Assembly (NCBI RefSeq): GCF_011397635.1
Contig: NC_064752.1
Coordinates: 6,220,607 to 6,284,606, forward strand
Direction of reading: 5' to 3'
DNA: 64,000 bases
Source: Epinephelus fuscoguttatus
Taxonomy: Eukaryota; Chordata; Actinopteri; Perciformes; Serranidae
The notes beneath the pieces are model-generated. The model was not told the DNA's origin. It worked only from the letters and a program-made list of their open reading frames with translations, and ran no database searches. How positions within the stretch are numbered: the first letter of the stretch is position 1; the number at the start of each line of letters is the position of its first letter. This document shows positions 1 to 12,300 of this stretch, in pieces. Both the position numbers and the translations under genes were made by a program.

Positions 1-34
1 AAGTTTTTTTAAATATTGAAATCTTTAATTTGAC

Positions 35-112
35 TCTTTACCCGTGACTGCTGTAACACTGGAATTTCTCAATTGTGGGATCAATAAAGGTGTATCTTAT
101 CTTATCTTCCAT
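35..112 (+). repeat. LINE 3'-tail-like fragment
   Basis: The stretch GTGGGATCAATAAAGGTG followed by short ATCTT units resembles 3' ends of common teleost non-LTR elements. Truncated; no coding part is present. Confidence 0.45.
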
Positions 113-889
113 TTTTAATTTGACTTCATTCAGTGATTTCCAAAAGAAAGAGCATGTTGTTTTCAGTCAAATGTGGGTGCAGGGCATAGACTGTGTGAAA
201 GAAGTGGAAGGAGCCACCATGACGTCGCCCACTGGCTTGTGAAGGCCTGTTTTGAAGCCTCTCATTTTGGCATTTGGTCATCGCCATCTTGGTTGTTTGG
301 AGCCAGAAGTGACCATATTTGGACAAGAGAGTGGAGCTGTAAAGCAGTGAGAGGTTGATCTGACTAGGACCCTACAATACCAGAGTAGCAACACACATTG
401 GTCATGTGGAAAGTTGGTTACGTGCCCTCTAGTGGTGGGATAGCGTGTTGCATATCCGACCAAGAACTGACTGAACTTCAGTACTGCTGCATTGCTGCCG
501 ACCAGGAATTCTTGTGCGTTTCCAAAGTCAAGCAAACCTAAAAGCATAATCTACCATAATCTATCGTAATAAGAGCATCGGTGACCTGTTTACAGGTAAA
601 ACAAACAAAAAAACAGCTGTGTACCATAATGTTACTCTCTACATTTTGAAATAAACAAATTATAAGCATGACTTAATATGACCAAGACACCTAAAAGTAA
701 AAACAAGGCTGTTTTCATCAACTTACAAGCAAGTGCACGTCAGACATACTGTCAGTGAATGGGATTTCTGGATGGGAAGGTAATGCCCTCATGCCCCACT
801 AGAGGGCGCGTGAGGCTTAACTTCAGCATACCACAGGAGTCAATGGAAGTGTCGTCACTGCTATTGTAGGGTCCAAGATCTGACTAATG
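113..889. other. intergenic, no gene seen
   Basis: No exon-like coding signal. Contains a strong CTCF-like core at 796-809 and nothing else recognised. Confidence 0.5.
796..809 (+). promoter_or_regulatory. CTCF-like core site
   Basis: CCACTAGAGGGCGC, very close to the vertebrate CTCF core. Binding is inferred. Confidence 0.5.
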
Positions 890-890
890 C

Positions 891-1721
891 GGGATTTATA
901 CTTGTGTGTCAGCTCTATGCAGAGCCTACGCATGTGGCCTACGCAGTTTATACTTGTGCGGTGGTGTGTCTGTGTCACTCTGCAGTTACACCTCCAAAAC
1001 ACTAGTTTCTGTGCTGTCAAGTTTAGTTGATTCAAAACACATTAAACACACATTAAACATGGCTTAATAGAGACAGTTTCAAACACAGGTACACAAACCA
1101 GCTTCACTATAACTCACAGCATTCACAGACAAACACTTGTCTTTATCTGGACACATTTTCCCCACAAATGCAACATGCTAATGTTTTTAGCACAAGCCTA
1201 TGGCATTTTACATTGTATAAATTAGCCTGGCAGCTAGTGGGCTTTTCCTGTACTCACATGAAGCCAGGGACAACAGCAACATTTAACAAAGGTAACGTTA
1301 CAAAATTCGGCTCAATTATAACTCACAAGGTTCACTGACAAAACAACTGTCTTATACTAAACATGTTTTATACACAAATACAACATGCTAACATTATTAG
1401 CACGAGCCTATGGCATTTTACACTGCATACATTAGCCTAGCCACGAGCTGATATTTCCTCTGCTCATATGAAGCCAGGATAAATCACACACAAGACTTAA
1501 AATGCTATTTTTTGTGGAGGCTTTATTGTCTTCATAATTTATTGTTTCTTATCTGTGAAATTAAAGTAAATAAAAGCTTCGTTTCCACTGAGGGAAATGG
1601 TTTCAGCTTACAGAAATAGACAGAGATATGTAGTTTCATTTCTGGGGAGGTGAACGTCAGGCTACAGTTTAGGCTCTACGCCGTAGGTTCGGCATTGATT
1701 CAATGCAGAAGTATAAATCCC
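891..1721 (-). mobile_element. MITE-like repeat, family A (GGGATTTATACTT ends), copy 1
   Basis: Starts GGGATTTATACTTGTG and ends with the reverse complement (GTATAAATCCC), giving terminal inverted repeats. The motif AACATGCTAA..TTAGCAC..GCCTATGGCATTTTACA appears twice (about 1168-1215 and 1381-1430), so this copy has an internal tandem duplication. The right part matches, inverted, the copies in the ywhab introns. No coding capacity. Confidence 0.6.
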
Positions 1722-3164
1722 ACTTAAGAACTCAAGCAAACCACCATGGTAGTGACGTGTCAGTCACAAGGTAGCCACGCCCTGAAGCATACCATGTTAT
1801 TGTCTATTTTACTCTAAGTGTGACCATAACTTAGTAAATGAACATCATGCTGTACTGAAGAGGACATTAAACTAGTGATTGAGGCCATGAACTCATCAGG
1901 AAAACCTTTACTAAGGTAATAAATCAAGTGAGTAGTAGAGTCATTCTCTCAGAGACAGTAGAGTCGCCATCTAGTGACCATTAAGGCACTTCTGCATTAA
2001 CTTCACTTCTCAGACCCGGAGGCTCAGTGTTGCCGACTTATTTCCAACGATAGTCACCAGCACAAGCTCCAAACGTTGCTAAAAGTCACCAGATGTTGTC
2101 ATATGCTCATTTGCATATTGGTGGTGTCATCAAGTGTTAATGGAAGCATTAATACTCCGCTGAATTAGATTCAAAACATTTGAGTGGCATGAGAGCAATA
2201 GCACTTACACTACAGTGCTACAGAAGTCGCAAAATTTGTCGCCAGTTGCAATAAAGTCGTAAGGGTCTGAAAAGTCATTGAATCTATAGTGATAAAGTTG
2301 GAAACACTGCAATGCTACATTCACTTCTTTATACAGTCTGTGGTGCAGGGTATAAAAAAGCCGGCTATGCGACTAACAGTTGGGATTTTTTGTCAGAACC
2401 AAACTTATTTGTTGTTTGCATTTTGGTCTATTTTGTGCTACAGCCGCTCCGACTTCTCCTTGTATGGTGTTCAATATTTGGGTAAAATGGGAGCTGTAGA
2501 AAAGAGCCAGCTCACTCCACTGCTTCTTGGTTCCCAGGAAGAGTTTACAGACCCACTTCCTGCTTTAGTTCAAGGAAACTCTCAAAAAAAGGAAGGGTCA
2601 TTACGTCAGTGACAGCATTCGAATTTTGCATTGGTGCAAGACTTTGGTGCCACTTCTATTGAAGTCAATGGGGCGGCACGACAAGTCTCACTCTAACCCA
2701 TCATATCTTTTTTTTGTTTCACCTTTGACTCAAAAATGCATCCACTAAATAAAGAAACACACATTACGTGATGTCGACAGAGTTTTTTAATCTAAACATA
2801 CACGTTCGATTTCCTTGTTATTGGTCTCAAACACATCATGGCTCTGTTAGTTAGCTGCATGTAACTCAACTCAAACCCATTTGGTCCAGTACATCATGAT
2901 ACGTGACCAAACGGGGCATGTTTGACCTGTTATCACTGACTGAACTGCAGTTTACCAGTCACTGTGCAGCGTGTGCTTGATGTTGCTTTGCTCCTCAGAT
3001 CAGTCGCCTGGGTGAGTGCAGTGTGACCATAGCCGAAGGAAGTGCTGCCGAAAGGTGCGAGAACAACACCCATGTTATTGTAAATTGCCTTTGTCGCACA
3101 TGTTATTCAGTCATGCTTCAGTGACAGCTAATGACATGAGAGAACAAGGCAAGACAAATTGATT

Positions 3165-3330
3165 TGTAGCGCCAGTCAAACACACAGGCAATTCAAAGAA
3201 AACACGGCGAAGATTTGTCAGAGCAACTTCACAAAAGACAATTAAAAAATGACGTTTAGTGCAGTCAGAAGTCGCCCCAAATTTAGTAAAGGGAATGAAA
3301 AGCTAAAGAATTATTAATCAGTCAAAGACA
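3165..3330 (+). repeat. diverged direct repeat, copy 1
   Basis: Shares ordered blocks with 4845-5070: CACACAGGCAAT, TGTCAGAG, GTGCAGTCAGAAGTC, CCCAAATTTA and AAAGGG(A/T)ATGAAA. Family not recognised. Confidence 0.5.
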
Positions 3331-4844
3331 AAGTGAGTAATTGTCAACCTGCACCCTATTTTCCCATGTTTTGTGTCTACGTGACTGAAGGGACAGTTTT
3401 TTAAATTTAAGTATTGAGTGAGTGCACAGCAGCGAAACAGGCTGCAATGTGACCACTCGGGGTAGCTATGCAATGTCACTTTATGCCCACTGTAAGTGTT
3501 TGTTTTTGCCACTGACAGGCTCCGATTAGAATAAGTGTCTGCATTATGGAAAGGATCCCGACAGAGACAGGCAAGTTTTAAAAGTTAATCAATCAATTCA
3601 ATTTTACTTTTTTCATCTTGGCTCATCCTTTCTCTCTTCCGACAATCCCCAACTCTGGTTTGGTTAAGATAAGCAGATAAATAAGGGGTAAATGGATAAA
3701 TTAAGGCTCTATTTTAACTGCAGCTTAGGGCAACAAAAAGTTTATCTTGGCTGCGTCAGTACAATGGACAACCAAAAAAGGGGACGTCAGAGGCGATACC
3801 CGCACACAAATGCAACTGGGTTGGACGGCCACAAAAAAGTTTAACAGGCTGAGATCAATGAAAAAAAAAGGTCAGTTTATTTAGAGACATTTTTTTGTAT
3901 TGATCTCATTGATCCGGGTTTGGTGATGGCGACTTCGGGGCTTTCTGGTTGAATAAAAAGGATCTTAATTGTAGGTTTCTAATCAGTGAAGCCATAGCTT
4001 GACACTCCAATCATCCCCTTCATCTTAATCCACATGTGCAAGAAAAATTCACTGAACCGCTCAATAAAGTTTAACAGTTTAAAAAGTCAAAGATGGTACA
4101 GAAGCAATCATCTCTTTCCAAATCTAAAATCATCCAGAAAAAAGAGGTGAAGAAAAAGGTAAAGATGTAAGAGATAAGAGGTCAAAACTGTGTGGCTCAT
4201 CTCTCTACTGCAGTCACCTCTCTCAAATCCAAAAACTCCTGCTATTACTGGTGAGAGTGTAAGGAAGGGGCAATTAAAGGTACAATGCAACAATAATAGG
4301 ACCCTCATCTTAAAAGTTACAAATGTAAAACTGCATTTAGGCTCCTACATTAATCCTTAACGAAGAGGTCTATCTCTGTAGGGAACGATTCTATAATGTT
4401 ATGAGGCACTTATAACAACAATCTGATCTTGGCAGTGGCAGACACGTGCACTTTAAGTTTATAAACCCTCTTGTGAAACTATCCATGAAGGAAGAATAGC
4501 TCTTTGGTTAAACTGTTCATAACTCATGTCCACGTCGACAGCGTGATGAGGGTTCATACAATTTTAAAGCTCCTGATTAACAAAATAAAATGTTTTGACA
4601 GACATGTTGGAGATACTGTGTGATGGATTTCTTTCTTTGTCACAAACACAACATTTTACAAAACACAACAACATTTTAGGAAACACAACATGTTGTCCTC
4701 TGAAATGTCATTGTGTTTTGTCCCTTCAGGGCCACTGTACTTTAGGTACAGCTCCTAAGAAACTAATAAAATCGATAGATCTGAAGTTTGTTGATTACAG
4801 GGAAACATACAGTCGATGTAATGACACTTGAATATAACATCATA

Positions 4845-5070
4845 ACACCTGTCAAACACACGGGCAATGCAAAGTGCGCAAAACAAATTCTGTCAGAGTC
4901 ACATTTCAAAATACAATTTAAAAAATTGCGTTAAATAAATGCAGAAAATCAGCATAAATAATAACAGGAAAGCAGTTTGAGTGCAGTCAGGAGTCATCCC
5001 AAATTTAATAAAGGGTATGAAAGGCTTGAAGCACAGTGAATCAGTCCAAGGCAGATGAAACAGCAGATTT
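4845..5070 (+). repeat. diverged direct repeat, copy 2
   Basis: Partner of 3165-3330 in the same orientation, with a roughly 40-50 nt AT-rich insertion relative to it. Confidence 0.5.
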
Positions 5071-6715
5071 TACCTGAGATTTGAAACAACAAACTGAAAC
5101 AACGCGAGATTTCCTCCTTAACGTTTCCTTTCACTCAGCCTGTTCTCAAAAATAGAAACTTACCAACTGCTGCCCTCTGTCTGATGATGCATTCATGGCA
5201 GTGGGAAAGATGGACCACTGACAAGTTTTCACCTCGAGAATAAAACAGGACACCCTCTAATTTAACAAACTACTATTTGTTAACTCGTAAAAAATAATGT
5301 GTGTTTCTATTTTATATATTTATACATATATATTGGAGTCAGAGCTGTACTCTGTAAGAACTTAGTTAACATTGTTCAGGATTAGGTGCTCCACACTGAC
5401 TGATGAGTGTAAATCATTTTCAAATCAATTATAAATGTAACCCTTCATTATTTTAACGTCTACACTGTTTTATGTTTTAGATTTTTTGGTTTTCGCTTGT
5501 GTGATTTTCTTTGATGAGTGTTGCTGGAGGGGGCCTGACATTAAGATTATCACTGCCAACAACTGCCTCTCGTTATGGAGGATGAAAAATGACACAAGTA
5601 TTAATAAATACAGGAATAAATAAAAACAGATATGAATAAAAGAATAATAAATATTGAAATGTATCCATAAATAAATAGATATATAATTAATTAATATAAT
5701 AAATGAAACTACTTCATGTTTATCATCACCTTCTCAGCACAGCAGAGGTCTTCTCTTACAAATTTGTCAACTTGTTTAATTAATTTCCCACATTTTTCAC
5801 ATCCTTTTTCAAAACAGTTAATACAGATCTCATCGAAAGACCCAGAACTCTATTGGATTAACTACTGATTATGAATCTCTGATGCACCTGGGTGAAACTC
5901 CTTTGCACAACTCTTTAATCAGCAATCAGTCCTCATCCATCTGGAGAAGACACCACCTCTGCGTTGCTGCTTACAAACATGGATCAAAGAGGCCTCTTCA
6001 GCGTGTCTGAGATCCAAAAGTATAGAAACATCACTGGGTAAAAACCTATTATAAGGCTGCTGTAGCCCAGCGTAAAATAATGACAGTCTGGATGTTTCTT
6101 TATTGGTTGTTTGGTGAAGAAAGAAGGTGGTTAAAAAAAACTATCTGACTTCGGCTTGTCAGCTAGAGAGCTGTAGCCTGTATGGACACAGAAACACCTC
6201 CACACCTGCCCACAAATAATGACAGCATTTCAACAGGACATAAAAAAGGTGTAAAAGGTGCAGATGCAGAGTGCAGCAGGGCTGGTTCTGAACGCCCAAT
6301 ATTCTCCCAACAGGATTGTTAATTTGTTTATGTGGGTTATGAGGTCGAATTCAGGACGCTTGTTTTTAAATTTGGGGAAATATTTTGTGCAACTCTGTCT
6401 CGACTGTGTCTTCCTTGCAGCTGAACTGGGGCCTGCAAATGATTCAGATGGTCAAAATAATAATTTTCTTTTCTTTTTGTGGGTAGAATAGTCAGCAGTA
6501 ATCTATAACAACATCTAATGCTTATTCTACTGAAACTATAAACTCTCAATAAACTTTATATACATATTAAAAAAACAGATAAAGTAAATTAATAATTTGT
6601 TTTTTTATATTTTTGTCATGTACAAGTATGCAGTGATGATTGCTGGGTAACATGTATGGTAATGTTGTTGAAAGTCAAGTCTCTATTTGATCATGTAACA
6701 AGACAATATGATACA

Positions 6716-6758
6716 GCAGCTACCTTACGCCACTGTTGCTGTGGCGTAAGGTAGCTGC
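6716..6758. repeat. perfect 18-bp inverted repeat (hairpin)
   Basis: Arms 6716-6733 and 6741-6758 are exact reverse complements (GCAGCTACCTTACGCCAC on the left) with loop TGTTGCT. Related in core sequence to the hairpin at 10435-10476. Confidence 0.9.
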
Positions 6759-6793
6759 CATGGGCCCCAGTGCATGCTAGGTACTAGTCATGA

Positions 6794-6795
<2 letters not shown>

Positions 6796-6835
<40 letters not shown>
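6796..6835 (+). repeat. (CA)20 microsatellite
   Basis: Uninterrupted CA dinucleotides. Confidence 0.97.
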
Positions 6836-6840
<5 letters not shown>

Positions 6841-7581
6841 AGGTATACATACTGTATATTTTATCTACAGTGTGTCTTACTGTTGCTTTATCTTATATCC
6901 ACTTGCAGATGTGCACAGCTTGTCAGTTGGGAGAGATTTTGCACCTAAACTAGCTGCTGTAAACTGTATTGTCTCATTACATGAGACTTGATACAGGACG
7001 AGATTACATTACATATCTGTATATGACAAAAACTACAAAAGAAAATGGTAAATCATTAGTTTAACTAAAGTTTATTCACAGTTAAATTATAGTTTTTTAT
7101 AGTTTATGTAAAATAAGCACATCATTTTGTTATAGATTGGTGCTATTTTACAAAACAAAATGATGTTGCCTTTCTGAGGGCGTATATTAAAAACTCTTAC
7201 CATTTTTGATTTAACATGAGTTCTTTGAACAGTGTATGGGTTATGTGTTTGTTTCATTTATGATTTATTATAACTACTTGTGTTTTCTGTTAGATTCTCA
7301 TGTTTGGGAGAGAAATACTTTTCATATCAGAAGAGAATTGAAATTCTAGAGAGGAGGTTTTCACCATAAGCTCCTTCGTGTTTCTTACCTCTCCCACACA
7401 ATGCCTGCCATGTGTATGTCTATATACTTGTTTTTAATCAAATACTGTGTGCTAATAAAATTCAAATTCAAACAGGCGCATATCTCCAGGTGCCAATCGG
7501 GCTCCTCAATGTGCCATGTGTGCCCCTGAGACTACGTCCTTGCACATTTGACTCTCTCAACAGGTGTTATATCCATTTTGA

Positions 7582-7595
7582 CCAGCAGAGGGCGA
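7582..7595 (+). promoter_or_regulatory. CTCF-like core site at tomm34 promoter
   Basis: CCAGCAGAGGGCGA, good match to the CTCF core, about 200-370 bp upstream of the probable first exon end. Confidence 0.5.
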
Positions 7596-7789
7596 AGTAC
7601 GTTCTCGCAAATCCTACAGCTTCCACATGACTTTGAACGCAGCTTGAAAACCGAAGCGAAAGCGATACAGTAGTGACGCCCCCCTCAGCCCTTCCTCCTC
7701 CTCCTCCTCTTCCTCTGGCCTCAATAAGCAAAGAGAAGTTACCACAAGTTACTGGCAACTTCTCCGCTGCACCTTCTCCACTTTAAACA

Positions 7790-7959
7790 CAGGCAGAGGA
7801 CCGGTCCGACCCACCTGGAGGGAGCAAGTACACAGAGTAATGTCAGTATTAACACCGTACACTGCGGGTACAGATAGTTTCAGGTGCCGGTAGTCGGTTA
7901 GTGTCGTGAAGAGGACTAACGTTACTCGCTGCTTTGCTTTCTCTCAGAACCGGCAGCCG
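7790..7959 (+). other. tomm34: tomm34 probable non-coding first exon (5' UTR)
   Basis: The first coding exon has an acceptor only 20 nt before the ATG, so an upstream untranslated exon is needed. The CpG-rich stretch here ends in a good donor (CCGG|GTAAGAAG-type, GT at 7960-7961). The 5' edge is a guess; nothing in the sequence fixes the transcription start. Confidence 0.5.
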
Positions 7960-8924
7960 GTAAGAAGCGTGAGAGCCTCCTACCGTTAGCACAGCTAGCT
8001 GTATGAGTGTGCTAAGTTAGCTTGCTAGGTTAGCTTGCTAGGTTAGCTTTATTTAAACAGCGTACGAATGCAAGTTAGCATGGGTAAGCTAGCGAGCTAG
8101 AACTTAGCAGTTAAGCTAGAAAAGAGTGGAAGTAACGGCTAATTTAAACAAAAGACAACTCAGAAACATTACGTCCATGTGTGTCTTCATTTAAAGCCAA
8201 CTTTTAGTGTTATTTTTGACACAAACGGTCGTAAAGAGCTAACGATAATTGAAGCTACCCGGATAAAACAACAACAACTACTGGCAGTTTAAGCTAACGT
8301 GTATCTTGAATAAGTTAGCATACCGGAACGGTAACGTTATGGATAGTTAAACTGTGTTAAATTGATTTTAAGACAAACGCAGGTAAATTATATATGTGGA
8401 CATCATTAGCAAACATAAAGTCTCTATTTTGTACTCACAATGTATTGTGTCCAGCTGGCTAAAACCAGGTCAACACAACAGCCCTGAACTACATTTTACC
8501 TTAATGAATTTAATTTTTGTTGAAACTGTTTTATATTAAGGAGAGTAGTAGATATTAGAAACACCTCTCAGGAGCAGTACAATTAAATAGCAGCACAAAA
8601 GCCTTCAGATTTATCATAAAAGTGAAATTAAACCTCTCTAAACCAGAACATACAAGCTTTAACCAGGGGTACCTAATATTCCGGCCACTAAGTGGAAGCA
8701 AAGTGTGTAATGATAGCTGCATATTTTAACATGTTTTAACCACCATTTCTTGTCTTATATCTATGTTGAGATGCAGTTATTATTTAAATTGTGATGCGGA
8801 GCAGTTAAATCTGAGTGAGCAGGTGTGGAGCTCAGGAGCACACACTGCATTTGATTGACACACAACATTTGTCACAGCTGAAGTTATGTGAGTGAAAACC
8901 TGTGGCCTGGTAGTAACAGAAAAG

Positions 8925-9015
8925 CCAGGGGTAGGCAACCTGTGGCTCCGGAGCCACATGTGGGTCTGTAGCCCCTGTCCAGTAACTCCCTGTGGCTTTG
9001 ACCAAAAAGTTATAT
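8925..9015. repeat. dispersed teleost repeat fragment
   Basis: The stretch GGGTAGGCAACCTGTGGCTC resembles a widespread fish repeat; short fragment in tomm34 intron 1. Class not certain. Confidence 0.4.
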
Positions 9016-9203
9016 GTAAATGATTAACAGTTATTTTTTATTTATCAATTTTATAGGCCTAAAGAAATTCTTAGATTCTCCAATTGAAAGAATGTTAAGC
9101 CTATATACCTATTAAAATGTTTTAACAGAGCCGTTTGACTCTGTGATTATTTGACACAGATTGTTTTCATGTGCAGATGGTAACCAGTGTTTCATCTTTT
9201 CAG

Positions 9204-9353
9204 ATAAGCCTCAAAAAGACGAGATGCCTCACAAACACAAGTCCAAGTCCTGGACGGAGTTGAAACAAACTGGGAACGATAGTTTCAAGGCGGGCCAGTA
9301 TGGAGAGGCCACCAATTATTACAGCCAGGCCATCAAAGAGCTGGAGAAGTCCA
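9204..9353 (+). CDS. tomm34: tomm34 exon 2 (first coding exon)
   Basis: Acceptor TTTTCAG ends at 9203; 20 nt of 5' UTR, then ATG at 9224. Donor GT at 9354-9355 (GTAAGTG). It leaves one base of codon 44. Encodes residues 1-43, including the first helix pair of TPR1. Confidence 0.93.
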
Positions 9354-12300
9354 GTAAGTGTTGCTTAAATATGACCTGTTTATTGTTTATTTATTTGCAC
9401 ACATAAAAAGAACAAATTATAGATTCAGCACAAATACTCTATATAGAGAAGGAGTTAGAGAATGTGCAGGTGAGGTCGGGGACCCAAGGAGCGCTTTTAA
9501 ATTACACAAGTAGTCTACAATGAAAATTCAGTCAGTAGTAGATGATACATTTATCTAAAAAGATAAAATAGAAAATAGCACATGGCACAGAGGTCTTCCA
9601 GAAAGGAAATGTCTTTTTCAGAAGAACAACAAGGACACTATCTGTCAGCTGCTCTGGAGACCCAGACCTCTCACCCTGCTCAGCACAGACCAGATCAAGA
9701 AGGATATTTAGAAATACTGAAAGATCTTTGAGCAGAAGCATCGTCTGAGCCAGTCCAAGGCCTCCAAGGAGCTGGTGGACAAGCGCAGGTCCATGATGGA
9801 GCTCTACAGCCATAAATATGAATATATACACATTACAAAGTCCAGGATATCCATATTTTGTGTTGAAACATTTATATTTTTTGTAGTATTTTTATTTTTG
9901 TAAGTATTTGTGTTAGGTCAGAGGCTCTGTACATGAGGTCTTGAATATTTCCCAATGGTTAAATACTACACAGTGACAAATGACACGCTTGACTACATGG
10001 ACACTGATCCTTTAATCAGTGTTTTATTCTCTCTCTTATTATTGCGACAGTCTGTCTTATTAGTTGGCCTTTTCTCATCTTTCTCTTTATGTATCCTCTA
10101 AAAGGACCGAGCTAAAGGGTGTTTGACTCAGGCTAAATGACCACTCAGGTGAAGTGCTTCTTTTAAACCATCTTATTTCTCTCTTAAGATAAAAAGAATC
10201 CAGAAGATTTGGGCATTTTGTACTCAAACCGTGCAGCCAGCTACCTGAAAGACGGCAACTGTGCAGAGTGTGTGAAAGACTGCAACACGTAAGTGTTTTT
10301 ATCTTTTATTTTTAACCACTTATCTTTTATATATCTTTTTTATTACAATTTTACACTGTCATCTGTAGTCTGTGATTCTTTGCAGGTGTTTTAATTCTTG
10401 TAATTTTTGTTTGTTCGTCGTTCAGATATCACTTTGTTTTAGTTACACCGCACTGTTGTGTGGTGTAACTAAAACAGGATGTTTGTTCTTGACACATAAT
10501 TTTCTAATGTGGCTCACATTTGTTTCATAAGTAAACTTGTTAAAGACCCCAACCTTTAAGTTTTTAAGTATTATGAAGATATTAACCTTCATGCCAACAG
10601 CCCTTATGTTGTAGTACGGATGTACTTTCAGTTTTGACACTTGACCTTGTTACAAATGGAAAATAAGCCTGTTCTGCTGTTTTGCTCTTTGTAAGTGTCT
10701 AACTTGTGAACTGAACACATTTTTTCTCAGGTCTCTGGAGTTGTACCCGTTCAATGTGAAGTCCCTGCTGCGTCGTGCTGCTGCCTACGAGGCTCTGGAG
10801 CGTTACAGGCCGGCCTATGTAGACTATAAGACTGCTCTGCAGATCGACTGCAACATAGCAGCCGCTCACGATGGCACCAACAGGTACCTTGGTTGTAGAC
10901 TGGATTTATCCACTCTGGGGAATTTATAAGAAAAGATAGAGAGAGATGTTTGAATTCATCCATGTCGGGTATTTGTCCCACTTTTAAACTGTATATTTTT
11001 TATACTAAAAGTTTGTTTGCTCTGGTCTCAGTGAGGGACTAGTTTTTCACAATGTTGCATATCATCTCAAGTTTGTCCTGCGTTCACATGGCGTTATTTA
11101 CAAGCAGACCAAAGAGGAAACTGCTCTCTAACTGGTCAGAATTGTCATACGGAAAAACTACCAGAAGTAATCAAAGAGCAGAAGAAGAGTTCTGTTACCG
11201 AAATAGATTAACGCACCACTTTCCACTTTCATAGTGGAGGGACTACACAGGTTGATCTTGGCTCTGGTCATTGTTAGTCACATTGATTTAGCCTTTTTTA
11301 GCAAACAAGATGAAAGGTGAAAGTCAAGAGTTCTCACTTCGCTGCAAAGCCTAGGGAGCAAAGTGTCCTCAGAAGTACACAGCGCAGCACACTGACTAGG
11401 AGAAAACAACAACAACAAAACGACTACTCGACTTGAAGCACTCGCAGTCAACTTCAGGGGGTCTCTGACTGACGATTTGAATCTGTCACTTTCAAGGGCC
11501 AGCCCTAATAACAGAGAAGCTCCAGTTGTTGCCAGGGTAATTGATGTCCAAATCAGTATTCGAATGGTGAATATATATAGATCGATCCATCTATCGATCA
11601 TTCATTCATTTTCCATAATCGCTTATCCTGTTAGGGGTCACGCGGAGGCTGGAGCCTATCCCAGCTGACATTGGGCGAGAGGCAGGGTTCACCTTGGACA
11701 GCTCACCAGACTATCACAGGGCTGACACATAGAGACAGACAACCATTGACACTCACATTCACACCTACAGACAATTTAGAGTCACCAATTAACCTGCATG
11801 TCTTTGGACTGTGGGAGGAAGCTGGAGTACCTGACACTGACACAGGGAGAACATGCAGACTCCGCACAGAAGGGCTTCCCCACCCTGGGGTTCAAACCCC
11901 CCCGCCAAAAACGATTTCAATTTGCATCACTATTAATCAATATTAATTATTCTCAGACAGGGACTCTAAAACTTAGCGATAGCTTGTCACAATTTTAGGA
12001 GCATCGAATGAAAACTGATGATTCAAAAAAGTCAGATTTTTGAGTGTTACTCAATTAGCAAATCTGTATTTCTGGTTGTTTCTGTCCAGCTGTTGGCAAA
12101 CTGTTCTTGGAGTTTTAATGAGCTGACTAGAATTATATTTGACTATAACACGATGGCAATAATTATCCTTCAGACTATAATTTCTGATTGTGAAAGCGCA
12201 CAGGATGTTTTGTCTCTTCTGACATCTTTCAGTGCCCATAAAGGACCGCACAGGGTGTTAAACTCTAGATCTGTTTTCTCCCTATGATTGTGTCTCAGGA

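Larger units (their letters stand above)
1722..6700. other. intergenic, AT-rich, no gene seen
   Basis: No coding exon recognised on either strand. Holds a diverged direct-repeat pair (3165-3330 and 4845-5070), a CTCF-like site at 1964-1978, and otherwise unrecognised AT-rich DNA. Confidence 0.4.
7570..7960 (+). promoter_or_regulatory. tomm34 promoter region, CpG-rich
   Basis: Local GC and CpG rise sharply compared with the AT-rich flank. The stretch has a CTCF-like core (7582-7595), a TGACG half site near 7673, a pyrimidine run of CTC/CCT triplets (7685-7715) and no clear TATA box, as expected for a housekeeping TATA-less promoter. The role is inferred from position. Confidence 0.5.
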
